Below are positions 8,254-16,499 of a stretch of 64,000 bases of DNA, in pieces. The DNA is taken from the NCBI GenBank assembly GCA_005110385.1, contig DUDT01000014.1:287328-351327 (forward strand). Reading direction: 5' to 3'. Position numbers and translations under genes: made by a program. Origin of the DNA: Candidatus Melainabacteria bacterium. GTDB taxonomy: Bacteria > Cyanobacteriota > Vampirovibrionia > LMEP-6097. The notes beneath the pieces are model-generated. The model was given only the letters and a program-made list of their open reading frames with translations. It was not told the origin of the DNA and ran no database searches. Each line of letters begins with the position of its first letter. Position 1 is the first letter of the stretch.

Positions 8254-9397
8254 ATTCTTTGAGTAGTTCCTTTGCTATAACGATGCGCTGTATCTCTGAA
8301 GTTCCTTCATAGATTTCAGTGATTTTAGCATCACGCATGTAGCGTTCAACATTATATTCTGTAGTATAACCGTAACCACCATGAATTTGAACAGCCTCGA
8401 CTGTATGCTTCATTGCCGTCTCTGAAGCAAAAAGTTTTGCACTTGCTGATTCACGAGTGAATTTCTCACCTCTATCATGCTTGGAAATCGCTTGATAAGT
8501 GAGCAGGCGAGCTGCTTCTATATCTACCATCATGTCTGCGAGCTTAAATTGTATAGCCTGAAATTCGGAAATTTTCTGCCCGAAAGCTTCACGCTGCTGA
8601 GCATATTTAATAGAATCTTCGAAAGCTGCTTTAGCTATACCGATAGCCTGTGAAGCCATGCCGATTCTGCCTACATCTAAAGTCATCATCGCTATTTTAA
8701 AACCATCACCGATTTTCCCTAAAATCTGTGACTTCGGAACCTTACAGTTATCAAAGTGAATCTGCGTCGTAGAGCTAGCCCTAATACCTAATTTATCTTC
8801 AGGCTTACCAAAGCTCATACCTTCAGCACCTTTCTCGACAATAAAGGCTGTTACACCCTTATGCTTTAATTCATAATTAGTCTGAGCTAAAACAAGGTAA
8901 GTATCAGCTACAGCACCATTAGTTATCCAAGCTTTAGAGCCGTTTAGAACATAAAAATCGCCTTCTTCTATAGCATGAGTATGCATACCTGCGGCATCAG
9001 AGCCATTCCCCGGCTCAGACAGAGCAAAAGCCCCTAATTTTACACCAGTTGCTAAAGGTCTTAAAAATTTCTCTTTTTGTTCATTATTGCCGAAATGCTC
9101 TATAGGAACAGTACAGAGTGATAAATGTGCAGAGAAGATAGTTCCAGTGCTAGCACAGATCTTAGATATCTCCTCAACGGCTATAGAATAACAGGTATAG
9201 TCCATGCCAGCCCCGCCCCATTCTTCAGGTATAGTGAGCCCCATAACACCGCAGTCTCTAAGGATTTCGACGTTTTCATGAGGGAAACGATGAGTTTTAT
9301 CTATTTCTTTTGCACGTTCTGAAAATTCTTTTCTCGCAATGTCGCTAATCATTTTGCGAAACATTTCTTGGTCGTCTGTGAGCTTTATTTCTACCAT
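8243..9397 (-). CDS. Acyl-CoA dehydrogenase (short/medium chain, butyryl-CoA type)
   Basis: FAD-dependent alpha,beta-dehydrogenation of acyl-CoA. At 384 residues it is of normal length and has the family signatures [50 protein letters not shown] and, near the C-terminus, [20 protein letters not shown], in which the Glu of YEGTSEIQ is the catalytic base. Closest in look to short-chain or butyryl-CoA dehydrogenases; the substrate chain length cannot be fixed by reading. A TATAAT hexamer ends 6 nt before the ATG, suggesting leaderless transcription. No etfAB genes are in the window. Confidence 0.93.
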   Translation of the reverse strand: MVEIKLTDDQEMFRKMISDIARKEFSERAKEIDKTHRFPHENVEILRDCGVMGLTIPEEWGGAGMDYTCYSIAVEEISKICASTGTIFSAHLSLCTVPIEHFGNNEQKEKFLRPLATGVKLGAFALSEPGNGSDAAGMHTHAIEEGDFYVLNGSKAWITNGAVADTYLVLAQTNYELKHKGVTAFIVEKGAEGMSFGKPEDKLGIRASSTTQIHFDNCKVPKSQILGKIGDGFKIAMMTLDVGRIGMASQAIGIAKAAFEDSIKYAQQREAFGQKISEFQAIQFKLADMMVDIEAARLLTYQAISKHDRGEKFTRESASAKLFASETAMKHTVEAVQIHGGYGYTTEYNVERYMRDAKITEIYEGTSEIQRIVIAKELLKEYGL

Positions 9398-9403
9398 GAT
9401 GGC

Positions 9404-9409
9404 ATTATA
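9404..9409 (-). promoter_or_regulatory. -10 element of acyl-CoA dehydrogenase (leaderless)
   Basis: Perfect TATAAT on the minus strand with 6 nt (GCCATC) to the ATG, which puts the expected transcription start at the start codon. No Shine-Dalgarno is present. Confidence 0.55.
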
Positions 9410-9485
9410 CCCGAACTATCTGCTATTATTTTTTAAGCTTAAAAGGCAGAGATACACTTTTTAAAGTGATTTTTTGACTTTTTTT

Positions 9486-9581
<96 letters not shown>

Positions 9582-9701
9582 TATTTTCTGAAATATAATA
9601 TAGCGGGATTCGAACCCGAGGGTTAATTCTTTTTATTTGAATCTCTGGCGAGATTCAATATCTCCCTCTCTTTTGCAGGGTGGTGAAGGGAGAATCCATT
9701 G

Positions 9702-9735
9702 GTAAAAAAACGATACTCTGAAATCGTTTTTTTAC
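9702..9735. terminator. Inverted repeat with T run (possible terminator)
   Basis: GTAAAAAAACGAT and ATCGTTTTTTTAC form perfect 13-nt arms around an 8-nt loop. The A and T runs inside the stem would make it a bidirectional terminator-like structure; it lies about 120 bp after the tRNA gene. Confidence 0.4.
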
Positions 9736-10143
9736 GTTCCTCCGGGGTGGGTGCGTGTGCTTATGGTGCTTTTAGTGAGAGCTTCCCCTAAGCCCTCCCT
9801 CTTTCTTTTTTTGGTTTTGCTTAGAAGCACTGAGCAAGTAAGTCTTGTTTGGTGTAGTGCGGGTTGTTAGTCATGATTTAGAATGAGTGAGATTGTAGTC
9901 ATTGTTCATTGAAACTATTTCTAGATTTGCTTAGATGACTCACGGAGTATTTGGTATAGTTGGGTAAGCTCTAAAGCCCTCTTTCTTACTTTATCCAAAG
10001 GTACTAATTCTCTCTGAAATCAACTTTGGTAACAAACTATCTCGAAGACTCCTTAATATCTTAAAAGTGGACTGAAAAATTAAACCAATAATTGGGAAAA
10101 TAGAAGGAAATTTTTTAACTACCATTAATATTTTTATCACAGG

Positions 10144-10195
10144 TTAAACAGCACATAGTATTTTTTCGTAGGAAAAAATACTATGTGCTGTTTAA
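10144..10195. repeat. Perfect 24-bp inverted repeat with GTAG loop
   Basis: TTAAACAGCACATAGTATTTTTTC is followed by GTAG and then its exact reverse complement, giving a 52-bp hairpin with no mismatch. Too long and too perfect for a simple terminator and not adjacent to a recognisable gene. It could be a MITE remnant, a phase-variation or replication structure, or the relic of an insertion end. Confidence 0.85.
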
Positions 10196-10553
10196 TGCTC
10201 CAAGCATAGACTACTAGAGGCATTTCGCAACCAAGGCTTGAGTGAAGCCATGTCAATATATTTAGCAATGCCTTCTTTTGGCAATAATCTAAATATACAA
10301 TCTATCAATTGTTACATAATTCTGACAAATACCATAAGCCGATGGAGATAGTAAAAAATCAGCAGGCAAAAAGACAATCTATCACTGGCTAAACGCTCAA
10401 AAAGTATTTGTCTCTAGAAAATTTGGATAATTTATTCAAAAAATGCGGGATTACTGGAGGCTAATTAGTACTTACTTATGTATGTTAAAATTGCCCTTGT
10501 GAAAAGAGTTTTTGTTAGCTTTGCCACCTGAAAATCTGAAAGAAGGTGAATCT

Positions 10554-11591
10554 ATGAATAAAAAAATAGACAAATTTGATTCAGAAAATAATCCATCTGA
10601 GATTTTGATTTATACCTCAAAAGATGGAAAAACAAAAATTGAAGTTAAATTTATAAATGAAACTGTCTGGCTAACTCAAAAATTAATGGTTGAGCTTTTT
10701 CAAACAACAAAACAAAATATAAGCTTACATATAAAAAATATCTTTGAAGAAGGTGAACTAGAGGAAAATTCAGTTGTAAAGGAATACTTGACAACTGCCG
10801 ATGATGGTAAAAACTACAGGACAAATTTCTATAACCTAGATGTTATTATCTCTGTCGGTTATCGAGTAAAATCTCTCAGGGGTACACAGTTTAGACAATG
10901 GGCAACACAAAGACTTAAAGAGTATTTAGTAAAGGGATTTGTGCTTAATGATGAGCGATTGAAAGAACCTAATGGAGTAGATTATTTCGATGAACTGCTA
11001 GAACGTATTAGAGATATTAGAACCTCAGAAAAGCGTTTCTACCAGAAGATTAAAGACATTTACGCTACCAGTATAGATTATGATACACAAGCAGAAATAA
11101 CTTTTGAGTTTTATCAGACAGTACAAAATAAATTACATTGGGCTATTCACGGAAAAACAGCAGCAGAGCTGATTAGAGAAAGGGTAGATTCCAATAAACC
11201 TAATATGGGGTTAACTAGCTGGAAGGGTGAAAAAGTTAGAAAAGGTGATGTAATTATCGCTAAGAATTATTTAAACGAACAGGAGCTAAGCGATTTAAAT
11301 CTAATTGTTGACCAGTATTTATCGTTTGCAGAACTTCAGGCAAGGCAAAGAAAACCAATGTACATGACTGATTGGGCTAATAAACTTGATGATTTTTTAA
11401 AACTGAACGATCGTGAAATTTTAAAAGGAGCTGGAAAGGTAAGCCGTAAATTAGCAGATGAAATTGCAGAGCTGGAGTATCAGAAGTTTGAAATTAGGCG
11501 AAGACAAATTGAAGATGCTGAGTCAGAGAGAGAGTTAGAAGAAGAAATTAAAAAACTTGAAACTAAAGTTAAGAAAAGAGACCTAGAGTAA
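10554..11591 (+). CDS. RhuM family protein
   Basis: A cytosolic protein of the RhuM family (first named in a Salmonella pathogenicity island), common on genomic islands; biochemical function is not established. Visible are the KilA/Bro-like N-terminal segment VWLTQKLMVELFQTTKQNISLHIKNIFEEGEL, the conserved YNLDVIISVGYRVKS and FRQWATQRLKEYLVKGF, and a C-terminal coiled-coil (EDAESERELEEEIKKLETKVKK). I place the start at the ATG at 10554, preceded by GAAGGTG, instead of the TTG at 10512. A truncated paralogue follows directly, and both lie in the island behind tRNA-Ser. Confidence 0.85.
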   Translation: MNKKIDKFDSENNPSEILIYTSKDGKTKIEVKFINETVWLTQKLMVELFQTTKQNISLHIKNIFEEGELEENSVVKEYLTTADDGKNYRTNFYNLDVIISVGYRVKSLRGTQFRQWATQRLKEYLVKGFVLNDERLKEPNGVDYFDELLERIRDIRTSEKRFYQKIKDIYATSIDYDTQAEITFEFYQTVQNKLHWAIHGKTAAELIRERVDSNKPNMGLTSWKGEKVRKGDVIIAKNYLNEQELSDLNLIVDQYLSFAELQARQRKPMYMTDWANKLDDFLKLNDREILKGAGKVSRKLADEIAELEYQKFEIRRRQIEDAESERELEEEIKKLETKVKKRDLE

Positions 11592-11627
11592 ATCAATGTC
11601 ATTACAAGCACATCAGCAAGAGGCATT

Positions 11628-11888
11628 ATGACAGAGGAGAATCGCAGAATGGGAGAAATAATCATCTATACTGCTCCCGATGGCACTGCACAGGCGGAAG
11701 TGCGAATGGAAGCGAATACACTTTGGCTGACAGAGAAGCAGATTGCTACAGTTTTTGAGCGTGACAGAACGGTCATTGGACGACACATTAAGAACATCAT
11801 TAAAACAGGAGAGCTAATAGAAGAAGGCTATGTGTATTTTTTGCACATTGCAAATTCTGATAAACTAGTCTCATATTTTAGTTTATAA
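11628..11888 (+). pseudogene. Truncated RhuM/Fic-associated N-terminal fragment
   Basis: Only 86 codons. Residues 8-64 (GEIIIYTAPDGTAQ..., LWLTEKQIATVFERDRTVIGRHIKNIIKTGEL) match the N-terminal domain of RhuM-like proteins, parallel to the complete gene just upstream but clearly not identical to it. After IEEG the sequence drifts into YVYFLHIANSDKLVSYFSL and stops where the family has about 250 more residues. Best read as a 3'-deleted gene copy. An internal ATG at 11649 (MGEIII) is a likelier original start. Confidence 0.75.
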
Positions 11889-11977
11889 ACGAGTCTCTGA
11901 AAAGCATAGGAAATCACTTGATAAGCTTGGGAAATGAGTTTTTATTTTCTTAGCTTCAGAATTACGAGAAGTGCTCC

Positions 11978-13417
11978 CTAACTCCCTTCCAAAAAATCAA
12001 CAATATCGACAATGCGGTAAAAGTAATGGCTCGTTGCAACAGAATCTGAAACACCGCTTAAATGGAACAACACAGCTACTTTTGCAAAGCCTTTTGGCGT
12101 CTTTAATCTTGATATCTTCTCTTGCATTTCAGTAATGATTTCGCTGTTAATTTCACGCCTTTTAAATTTAAATTCGCAGACAAATAAACTGTTTGTTTTC
12201 GTCTGTATGAGGTAATCGATTTGACAGCCTTGCTGAGTTGTCGTTGTCGTTTGCCTATAGGGACCGCTACGCACAATGTCTACAGGTGAAATGCCTAATT
12301 TTTCAAGCAATAGCGATCTGTTCTGTAACAGCAATGCCTCAAGCTGCAATCCCATATGCGTATCAAAACCGGGCATGGTCGAGAGTGGTACTTGATCAAA
12401 TCCCTCTTCTGCAATGGCACTTGCATTTGGTTCAATAAGCTTCAGGTAAAACCTCATATACGGATCTGAAATCCTGTACAGGCTTTGTTTTAAGGGCTTG
12501 GTTGTTTTGAATGACCACAGGGATTGTTTAATAATAAAACCAGCCACAATCAAATGCTCCATCATTTGGCTTAAAGTGCCGCTGTGAGCAAATTCTATGC
12601 TCTCCCTGATTTCGGATAAAGTTCTTGCCCCGTCTTTGAGGCTATCCAAGATTTTCTTATATGTTGTGCCTTTGCCGTTAAAGAGATCATGGAAAATACG
12701 ATCGAATTCTGTTAGGAGTAATCCATTTTTCTCAAAAGCAAGCTGCTTGATATTATCATCAGCTGTTACTCTAGGATTGAATTGCTCTAAATACCAGGGT
12801 ACACCGCCAACAACACTAAGAATTTTATACATATCATAATCAGAGAGCTGCATACCGAGCGCTCGCAAAAACTCAGCACTTTCTGGAATAGACAACGGCT
12901 CTAAACTAATTGTGAGATTGATTCGTCCAAAAAATGCTGTACTATTTAGAATGTTTTCCTCAATCCAAGTTGAAACTGATCCACAAAACACAAGCAACAT
13001 ATGCGTACTTTGCTTATCCCACCAAGCTTTGAGCTTAGGAATGAAACTCGGATCTTTTGACCCCATCCATGAAATTTCATCGAACAGAATAATATCTCCT
13101 GGCTTTATATGAAGACTCAAATGTTCAAAGGCATCACTCCAATTCTGGAAAGTCATAGGTGGGATTTTTAACATTAATGCTAATTGGCGTGCAAAATGGT
13201 CTCTTTGCTCTTGTGCCGAGATGCCATTCTCTGGAGCAAGCCCTGCGAAACTCCAAAATCTTTGCTTGCCGATCGCTTTAGCAAATTCCCGAATAAGCCT
13301 GCTTTTTCCAATTCTTCTTCGTCCTTTAACAACGACAAGGCTTGGCTTCTTCTTTTTATATAAAGCTTCTAGGCGTTTTAGCTCTGGCTTGCGGCCAATA
13401 AATATAGAATTAGGCAT
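11978..13417 (-). CDS. COG1672-type ATPase with C-terminal PD-(D/E)XK-like DUF234 domain
   Basis: A STAND-related P-loop ATPase of the archaeal ATPase/COG1672 group, found on mobile islands; function unknown, sometimes proposed in defence or toxin-antitoxin roles. Walker A VVKGRRRIGKSRLI is near residue 30-45, Walker B is DIILFDEISWMG, a sensor-like LVFCGSVSTWIEEN follows, and the C-terminal part contains GCQIDYLIQTKTNSLFVCEFKFKRREI, a PD-(D/E)XK-type nuclease core. I choose ATG 13417, which has AAGGAT just upstream. The ATG at 13444 overlaps a TATAAT promoter hexamer and one operator arm, so it is unlikely to be translated. Base composition looks less AT-rich than the neighbours. Confidence 0.82.
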   Translation of the reverse strand: MPNSIFIGRKPELKRLEALYKKKKPSLVVVKGRRRIGKSRLIREFAKAIGKQRFWSFAGLAPENGISAQEQRDHFARQLALMLKIPPMTFQNWSDAFEHLSLHIKPGDIILFDEISWMGSKDPSFIPKLKAWWDKQSTHMLLVFCGSVSTWIEENILNSTAFFGRINLTISLEPLSIPESAEFLRALGMQLSDYDMYKILSVVGGVPWYLEQFNPRVTADDNIKQLAFEKNGLLLTEFDRIFHDLFNGKGTTYKKILDSLKDGARTLSEIRESIEFAHSGTLSQMMEHLIVAGFIIKQSLWSFKTTKPLKQSLYRISDPYMRFYLKLIEPNASAIAEEGFDQVPLSTMPGFDTHMGLQLEALLLQNRSLLLEKLGISPVDIVRSGPYRQTTTTTQQGCQIDYLIQTKTNSLFVCEFKFKRREINSEIITEMQEKISRLKTPKGFAKVAVLFHLSGVSDSVATSHYFYRIVDIVDFLEGS

Positions 13418-13429
13418 GATATCCTTTTT

Positions 13430-13516
13430 ATGCTCAAGATCCATTATATAATATCTTGAGCATTTTTATAAATCGTTAAAAAATGCTCAAAATAATGTTT
13501 TTAACATCTTGAGCAT
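13430..13516 (-). promoter_or_regulatory. Two identical-geometry inverted-repeat operators at the ATPase promoter
   Basis: Four 11-bp half-sites of ATGCTCAAGAT/ATCTTGAGCAT occur at 13430, 13453, 13483 and 13506. They form two inverted pairs, each with arms 23 bp apart (12-bp spacer), repeated with a 53-bp period. A minus-strand TATAAT lies in the spacer of the gene-proximal pair. This looks like an autoregulated promoter; the regulator is unknown. Confidence 0.7.
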
Positions 13517-13688
13517 TTTTATATTCCTTGGGGTGGGGGCGATAGCGGGATGTAATGAGGAAAAAATTTAGACTAAACTCTGAACTTGTTGATAACATAC
13601 ATACTTAATTACCTAGCTGGATAATCAATCCGCCACTCGGTGGGTAATTAAACCGCCGTTACGCAAGCAAGGCTGGTTAAATGAAAAA

Positions 13689-14114
13689 ATGAGCAGTATA
13701 GACTATACAAAATTCAAAGATTCACTAAAACGGCTAGAAGAAAGATATAAAGATTATCAAGTATCTTTAACTCGTAATGAGCTTCTGGATTCAGATCGAG
13801 AGTCGATCAAAGAGTCTTGTATACAACGTTTTGAAGTTTGCTTTGATACAACATGGAAACATTTAAGAAAATATCTAATGGAAGATATAGGCTTAATAGA
13901 CTTAGCAGCAGGACCAAATCCAATATTTAAAAATGCCTTTGCCTCAAAAGTTATAGACAGTGCTGAAGTATGGATTCAATTCAACATAAAAAGAGGAAAT
14001 ACTAGCCACGATTATTCTGGGGACAAGGCAAGTGACACTTTTGAGATAATTCCCAGTTTTATTGCAGAAGCAATAAATTTATATGAAACTATAAGTAAAG
14101 AGAAATGGCAATGA
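13689..14114 (+). CDS. HEPN-domain protein (nucleotidyltransferase substrate-binding family), HEPN/MNT module
   Basis: A 141-residue all-helical protein of the HI0074/HEPN family, the usual toxin or partner half of two-gene HEPN/MNT (type VII) toxin-antitoxin modules. The HEPN catalytic R-x4-H motif is visible as RGNTSH in FNIKRGNTSHDYSG (about residue 100), so RNase activity is plausible. CFDTTWKHLRKYL is the characteristic first-helix segment. Its stop codon overlaps the start of the nucleotidyltransferase gene, so the pair is translationally coupled. Located in the tRNA-Ser island. Confidence 0.85.
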   Translation: MSSIDYTKFKDSLKRLEERYKDYQVSLTRNELLDSDRESIKESCIQRFEVCFDTTWKHLRKYLMEDIGLIDLAAGPNPIFKNAFASKVIDSAEVWIQFNIKRGNTSHDYSGDKASDTFEIIPSFIAEAINLYETISKEKWQ

Positions 14115-14419
14115 GTGAAACTGTTTCTAATAATATTGATGTTAAGCCTAATTATCTAGAAATAATGCGTAATGCTTTTGCAGAGTATCTTCCGCATAAA
14201 AAAGTTTGGGCATATGGTTCACGTGTTAAAGGTACTTCTAATCAGAGATCTGATCTTGATTGTGTTGTATTCAATGCGACAGATAGGGAAATTTATGAAG
14301 CGAAGGAGTTTTTTGATAATAGTGAAATCCCCTTCATTATTCAATTACTGAACTGGGACAAGATACCTGAAGATTTTAAGGATAATATAAAGCAAAAATA
14401 CTTTATTCTTCAAGAATAA
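14105..14419 (+). CDS. Minimal nucleotidyltransferase (MNT), antitoxin of HEPN/MNT module
   Basis: A 104-residue DNA polymerase beta-like nucleotidyltransferase. The active-site signature WAYGSRVKGTSNQRSDLDCVVF (G-S-x10-D-x-D, about residues 37-58) is complete. In characterised HEPN/MNT systems this protein adds nucleotides to the HEPN toxin and neutralises it. The gene overlaps the HEPN gene by 10 nt; a second ATG at 14111 sits on the HEPN stop codon (ATGAGTG) and may be the true start. Confidence 0.87.
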   Translation: MAMSETVSNNIDVKPNYLEIMRNAFAEYLPHKKVWAYGSRVKGTSNQRSDLDCVVFNATDREIYEAKEFFDNSEIPFIIQLLNWDKIPEDFKDNIKQKYFILQE

Positions 14420-14431
14420 ATAATCGGATAT

Positions 14432-15103
14432 ATGAACAAACCATGGACAATCATTACATCAGTTACTTTAACACTTCTGCTTGGATATGCAGCACTAGGA
14501 CCAGCTATGAGTAATGTCGAGCAGCCTAAGTATCGGGTTATTTCTGAACAAGGAAATATTCAAATCAGAGAATACAGCCCAAGTATTGTAGCTGAGGTTC
14601 AGGTTCAAGGTGAACGTGAAGAAGCCATCAGCCAAGGCTTCAGGCTTTTAGCTGATTATATTTTCGGTAATAATAAAGTAGAGCAAGATATCGCAATGAC
14701 AGCCCCAGTAACACAGCAAAGCGGTCAGAAGATAGCGATGACTGCCCCTGTGACACAGCAAAGCAGCCAGAAGATAGCGATGACAGCTCCAGTCAAACAG
14801 CAAGGCTTGGATAATGCATGGAAAGTAAACTTTACTATGCCTTCGAAATATTCGATGAATACACTACCTAAGCCTAATAATGAAAAAGTTACACTGCATC
14901 AAGTTCCTAGTAAAAAATATGCCATCATTAAATTTTCTGGTATGGGTTCCAATAAAAATCTTGCCTTGCATGAAAAGGAATTACAGGAATACATATCGGA
15001 AAATAAAATTCAAGCCATATCGGAGCCAATATACGCATTCTATAATCCACCATGGACATTAGCATTCTTGCGCCATAATGAAATCATGATTGAGATTGAG
15101 TAA
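14432..15103 (+). CDS. SOUL/HEBP haem-binding family protein, membrane anchored
   Basis: A 223-residue protein with an N-terminal hydrophobic segment (VTLTLLLGYAALGPA, uncleaved anchor or signal) followed by a SOUL domain, which binds haem or tetrapyrroles. The family start PKYRVISEQGNIQIREYSPSIVAEV and the core IAMTAPV are present. Unusually, the IAMTAPV segment occurs three times as a tandem repeat of roughly 13 residues (AMTAPVTQQSGQKI, AMTAPVTQQSSQKI, AMTAPVKQQ), with matching DNA repeats at about 14690-14800. This suggests recent expansion of a surface loop. It lies just upstream of the RiPP cluster but has its own spacing of 80 bp. Confidence 0.85.
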   Translation: MNKPWTIITSVTLTLLLGYAALGPAMSNVEQPKYRVISEQGNIQIREYSPSIVAEVQVQGEREEAISQGFRLLADYIFGNNKVEQDIAMTAPVTQQSGQKIAMTAPVTQQSSQKIAMTAPVKQQGLDNAWKVNFTMPSKYSMNTLPKPNNEKVTLHQVPSKKYAIIKFSGMGSNKNLALHEKELQEYISENKIQAISEPIYAFYNPPWTLAFLRHNEIMIEIE

Positions 15104-15136
15104 TTAGTGAAGCCACCTTTATTTTTTCTTTATGTG

Positions 15137-15142
15137 TATAAT
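15137..15142 (+). promoter_or_regulatory. Extended -10 upstream of the RiPP precursor gene
   Basis: TGTGTATAAT, an extended -10 hexamer about 45 nt before the precursor start codon, the only good promoter candidate between the SOUL gene and the precursor. No clear -35 is seen. Confidence 0.4.
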
Positions 15143-15186
15143 TTTAAATACTGGGTTCTAATAAGCTCTGTAAAAAGGATTGAATA

Positions 15187-15432
15187 ATGAAAAAACAAAT
15201 CAATATTTCTAAAAAATTACTAGGTTCTGCATTAGCTTTAGGTATGGCAGCTTCTATGACTGCACAAGTTTCTGCACAAGCTAATAATGGTATTAATCAA
15301 GTTTTTGTGGATACTGTAGCTCACACTGAAGAGCATAAATGTGGAGCTGGTAAATGCGGTTCTGGTAAGTGTGGTAAAGATGCTAAAAAGCCAACAACTC
15401 CAGCTCCTACTACTCCAGCACCTAAGCATTAA
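15187..15432 (+). CDS. Bufferin/HvfA-like RiPP precursor peptide
   Basis: An 81-residue secreted peptide precursor. Residues 1-32 form a Sec signal peptide (KKLLGSALALGMAASMTAQVSA), residues 33-50 a short leader-like stretch, then HKCGAGKCGSGKCGKDAKK with three Cys-Gly motifs, and a Pro/Thr tail (PTTPAPTTPAP). The KCGxGKCG pattern preceded by a signal peptide and followed by DUF692 and DUF2063 genes is the hallmark of MNIO-modified peptides (bufferins, HvfA) whose cysteines are converted to copper-binding heterocycles. Start set by AAAAAGGATTG before the ATG. A strong terminator follows the gene. Modification and copper binding are inferred from the family. Confidence 0.85.
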   Translation: MKKQINISKKLLGSALALGMAASMTAQVSAQANNGINQVFVDTVAHTEEHKCGAGKCGSGKCGKDAKKPTTPAPTTPAPKH

Positions 15433-15442
15433 GCTTTAGGAT

Positions 15443-15485
15443 CTTGAGGACGATGAAAACGCGGAAAATGTAGTTAGCATTGGTC
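15443..15485 (+). repeat. Degenerate palindromic element copy after the RiPP precursor
   Basis: TTGAGGACGATGAAAACGCGGAAAATG followed by TAGTTAGCATTGGTC aligns with the 3' half of the dispersed element with several substitutions. It lies between the precursor stop codon and its terminator. Confidence 0.55.
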
Positions 15486-15502
15486 TCTATGATTTAATTG
15501 TT

Positions 15503-15531
15503 AAAAAGCCTAGCTCTTTGCTAGGCTTTTT
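15503..15531 (+). terminator. Rho-independent terminator after RiPP precursor
   Basis: AAAAAGCCTAG and CTAGGCTTTTT form perfect 11-bp arms around a 7-nt loop and end in a T run. Placed between the abundant precursor and its maturation genes, it probably keeps enzyme expression below precursor expression. Confidence 0.85.
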
Positions 15532-15540
15532 ATTTATAGG

Positions 15541-15579
15541 CTGACGCAAACGCAGAAATTGGAGTTCGGCAATAGTGCT
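15541..15579 (+). repeat. Palindromic element directly upstream of the DUF692 start codon
   Basis: Short copy CGCAAACGCAGAAATTGGAG then TTCGGCAATAGTGCT ending immediately before the ATG at 15580. Its TTGGAG is the only Shine-Dalgarno-like string available to the gene, about 15 nt from the start. Confidence 0.8.
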
Positions 15580-16488
15580 ATGTTTGAGAAAAATAAATTA
15601 AAAAATTATGGCTTAGGCTTAGGCTTAAGAACAGCAATTCAAAAGGAAACTCTGAATTATATTAAAGCCGAAACGGCGGAAAGCTGTATCCAATGGCTAG
15701 AAATAGTAGCAGAGAATTATATCTATAAACCTAAAGCACAATTAGAGATACTGAAAGAGTTTATGGACAGAGGGAAGCCAATCATCCCTCATTCAGTTAA
15801 CCTTAGTATAGGAACGGCTTATAAATCTTCTCCTAGAGAGAGTTATGATAGAAGACTCTTAGATGGTCTTAAAGATTTATTTAAACTTATTCAGCCACCT
15901 TGGTTTTCGGATCATGTTTCCTGCACTCGTATTAATGGATTTTATTTACAGGAGTTAATCCCTGTACCCTTTATAAAAGAATCTGTGGACACGGTTGTTG
16001 ATAATATTAAATTTTTAGAGGATGAGTTCCAGCTTCCTTTTCTCATTGAGAATCCTAGTTATTATTCGACTTTAATTAAGCCTGAAATGACAGAATCAGA
16101 ATTTTTAAATGAAATTTTAGAGAAAGCTGACTGTGGGCTGCTTTTAGATGTTAATAATGTTTACGTGAATGCTCTTAATCACAGTTATAATGCGATGGAA
16201 TTTTTAAATTCCCTAGATCTCTCCCGCACAGTGCAAGTACATATAGCTGGTCATTTAGAGGACTATCAAGCACATCTTAGTAAAAGACATCTTAAGATTC
16301 TTGATACTCATGGAGAAGTTATTAAAGAAGAGGTTTTCGCTCTGTTTAAATACCTTTTAGAAAAGACAGAGGTGAAAGCGGTGCTGCTAGAGCGTGATTC
16401 TAATTTCCCAGAGTTTAGTAATATTATCTCAGAACTAGCTCATGTTAAGCAGCTGATGAAAGAGTCATCGCTTATTGTTAATAATTAG
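15580..16488 (+). CDS. DUF692/MNIO multinuclear non-haem iron enzyme (BufB/HvfB-like)
   Basis: Multinuclear iron-dependent oxidase of the DUF692 TIM-barrel family; members convert cysteines in RiPP precursors to oxazolone-thioamide or thiooxazole groups. Family landmarks with the metal ligands are all visible: GLGLGLRTA at the start, HSVNLSIGTAY, WFSDHVSC, LIENPSYYS, GLLLDVNNVYVNALNH, VQVHIAGHL and LDTHGEV. I place the start at ATG 15580, not the TTG at 15559, because the upstream codons belong to a palindromic element. It follows the precursor gene across a terminator and is 11 nt upstream of the DUF2063 gene. Confidence 0.92.
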   Translation: MFEKNKLKNYGLGLGLRTAIQKETLNYIKAETAESCIQWLEIVAENYIYKPKAQLEILKEFMDRGKPIIPHSVNLSIGTAYKSSPRESYDRRLLDGLKDLFKLIQPPWFSDHVSCTRINGFYLQELIPVPFIKESVDTVVDNIKFLEDEFQLPFLIENPSYYSTLIKPEMTESEFLNEILEKADCGLLLDVNNVYVNALNHSYNAMEFLNSLDLSRTVQVHIAGHLEDYQAHLSKRHLKILDTHGEVIKEEVFALFKYLLEKTEVKAVLLERDSNFPEFSNIISELAHVKQLMKESSLIVNN

Positions 16489-16499
16489 AAAGGTGTTTG

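Noticed and set aside
10201-10500. Possible protein remnant between the hairpin and the RhuM gene
   Set aside because: Short open pieces are interrupted by several stops and show no family motif; too weak to call a pseudogene.
13610-13690. Inverted TAATTACC/GGGTAATTA repeat before the HEPN gene as operator
   Set aside because: Arms are only 8-9 bp with a long spacer in AT-rich DNA, so chance occurrence cannot be excluded.
15340-15372. Metallothionein-like reading of the Cys-rich peptide
   Set aside because: A Sec signal peptide and the directly following DUF692 and DUF2063 genes make a modified RiPP far more likely than a cytosolic metallothionein.
15559-15579. TTG start of the DUF692 gene given by the ORF track
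   Set aside because: These codons belong to a palindromic element, and family homology begins after the ATG at 15580.
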